Shown here: positions 63,415 to 64,000 of the stretch, piece after piece
Position numbering within the stretch: the stretch's first letter is position 1
How the letters are laid out: each line of letters opens with the position of its first letter
NCBI RefSeq assembly: GCF_001999945.1
Contig: NZ_CP019650.1
Coordinates: 1,364,001 to 1,428,000, forward strand
Direction of reading: 5' to 3'
DNA length: 64,000 nucleotides
Source: Microbulbifer agarilyticus
Lineage (GTDB): Bacteria; Pseudomonadota; Gammaproteobacteria; Pseudomonadales; Cellvibrionaceae
Position numbers and translations under genes: made by a program
Notes under the pieces: model-generated
Databases searched by the model: none
Told to the model about the DNA's origin: nothing
What the model saw: the letters and a program-made list of their open reading frames with translations, nothing else

Positions 63415-64000
63415 ATGGATCAATCCATGACTGAACACGTAAACACCTCGCCCGTATTGATCGGCGTCGACTGGGGCAGTTCAAACTTTCGCGCGTTTCT
63501 GATGGACCGCAACGGCGCCCTGTTACAGGAAATCATCAGCCCAAAGGGCATGCTGACGCTCAGCCAGGAGGAGTTTGAATCATTTTTAGTGGAGCAAATT
63601 TCACCTTGGGTCAAAGATGCCAAGCTGCCGATCCTGATGACCGGCATGGTCGGCAGCGCGCAGGGTTGGAAAGATGCCGGATATGTTGATTGCCCTCTTG
63701 CGCTGTCGGCGATGGGGCAGACTCTGTGCGCGGTGGAAAACCGCCAGGGGCTTTCGATGGCGATTGTGCCCGGTGTCCGCGGCCGCTCTTTCAGCGGCTT
63801 TGCCGATGTAATGCGCGGTGAAGAGGTGCAGATTCTCGGCGCTGAATTACTGCAGGGGAGTGGTGAAAGTAAAAGTGAGGTCAAAGACGGGTTACGCCTG
63901 TTGTGCTTGCCGGGCACTCATGCCAAGTGGGCGAGGGTGGATCTATGTTCCGCTGCTGGTGGTGTGGCTGAGCCGGCGATAATGGATTTCGCCACTTGCA
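63415..64000 (+). CDS. dgoK: 2-dehydro-3-deoxygalactonokinase (3' end outside window)
   Basis: The first 195 residues of a sugar-acid kinase are present before the window ends. Similar to E. coli DgoK: GVDWGSSNFRAFL (phosphate loop), ILMTGMVGSAQGWKDA, IVPGVRG, DVMRGEEVQILGA and CLPGTHAKWARVD. It phosphorylates 2-keto-3-deoxygalactonate, the point where the galactose and anhydrogalactose branches meet. Start at 63415 or 63427. The aldolase that completes the route would be expected just beyond the window. Confidence 0.88.
   Translation, partial: MDQSMTEHVNTSPVLIGVDWGSSNFRAFLMDRNGALLQEIISPKGMLTLSQEEFESFLVEQISPWVKDAKLPILMTGMVGSAQGWKDAGYVDCPLALSAMGQTLCAVENRQGLSMAIVPGVRGRSFSGFADVMRGEEVQILGAELLQGSGESKSEVKDGLRLLCLPGTHAKWARVDLCSAAGGVAEPAIMDFATC

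Overview
The window reads as chromosomal DNA of a marine, Gram-negative, polysaccharide-degrading gammaproteobacterium. Support comes from TonB-dependent receptors, a polyserine-linked secreted GH16 enzyme, type I secretion, and ordinary gammaproteobacterial mutS, fdxA, dinB and fadH. A Microbulbifer- or Cellvibrio-like lineage is my inference; no rRNA or other phylogenetic marker is present to confirm it. I saw no tRNA, rRNA, CRISPR array or intact insertion sequence.

Region 1 (about 0.3-20.2 kb) is the most unusual. Two tandem genes encode secreted proteins with a BapA-like N-terminal prefix domain, a hydrophobic segment, and then 500-575 residues of almost pure alternating Asp-Ala. A tight, mostly overlapping six-gene operon follows: TolC-like channel, ABC exporter with an apparently inactive C39-like domain, HlyD-type adaptor, exported transglutaminase-like protein, CphA-like ATP-grasp ligase with a C-terminal acylphosphatase domain, and a putative 2OG-Fe(II) oxygenase. 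Converging on it is a 1603-residue fusion of an alpha/alpha-barrel-like domain, a CapA-type metallophosphatase-like domain and a full-length MurF-like ligase. I propose a dedicated system that makes, possibly modifies (ligation or hydroxylation at Asp side chains) and exports an extremely acidic surface polymer. The secretion part follows established families; the modification part is inference.

Region 2 (20.4-31.2 kb) is mostly housekeeping: fadH, two SDR dehydrogenases, an ECF sigma factor with a probable anti-sigma partner, a DUF6116-like membrane protein, dinB with a possible SOS box, a carboxymuconolactone-decarboxylase-like protein, fdxA and mutS.

Region 3 (31.2-38.3 kb) is a visibly AT-rich accessory island. 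It holds two decayed copies of the 3' end of an hlyD-like gene as a direct repeat, and three families of small exported or membrane proteins present in two, three and two copies. It looks like a recombining cassette array, perhaps secretion-linked cargo or immunity genes.

Region 4 (38.4-40.8 kb) has an Lrp/AsnC regulator divergent from a class V aminotransferase-like enzyme.

Region 5 (40.9-64 kb) is a polysaccharide-utilisation locus. The GH16 enzyme resembles kappa-carrageenases. Around it are a sulfatase, two TonB-dependent receptors, a surface lipoprotein, a galactose-mutarotase-like protein, a sugar MFS transporter, and enzymes that can take D-galactose (SDR dehydrogenase, SMP-30 lactonase, galactonate dehydratase) and 3,6-anhydrogalactose (aldehyde dehydrogenase, enolase-superfamily cycloisomerase) to 2-keto-3-deoxygalactonate, then to its kinase, which is cut by the window end. 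Five copies of a 15-bp inverted repeat, AAACATNNNATGTTT or a near match, lie in the -35/-10 spacer of putative promoters before the transcription units, defining a candidate regulon whose regulator is not in the window.
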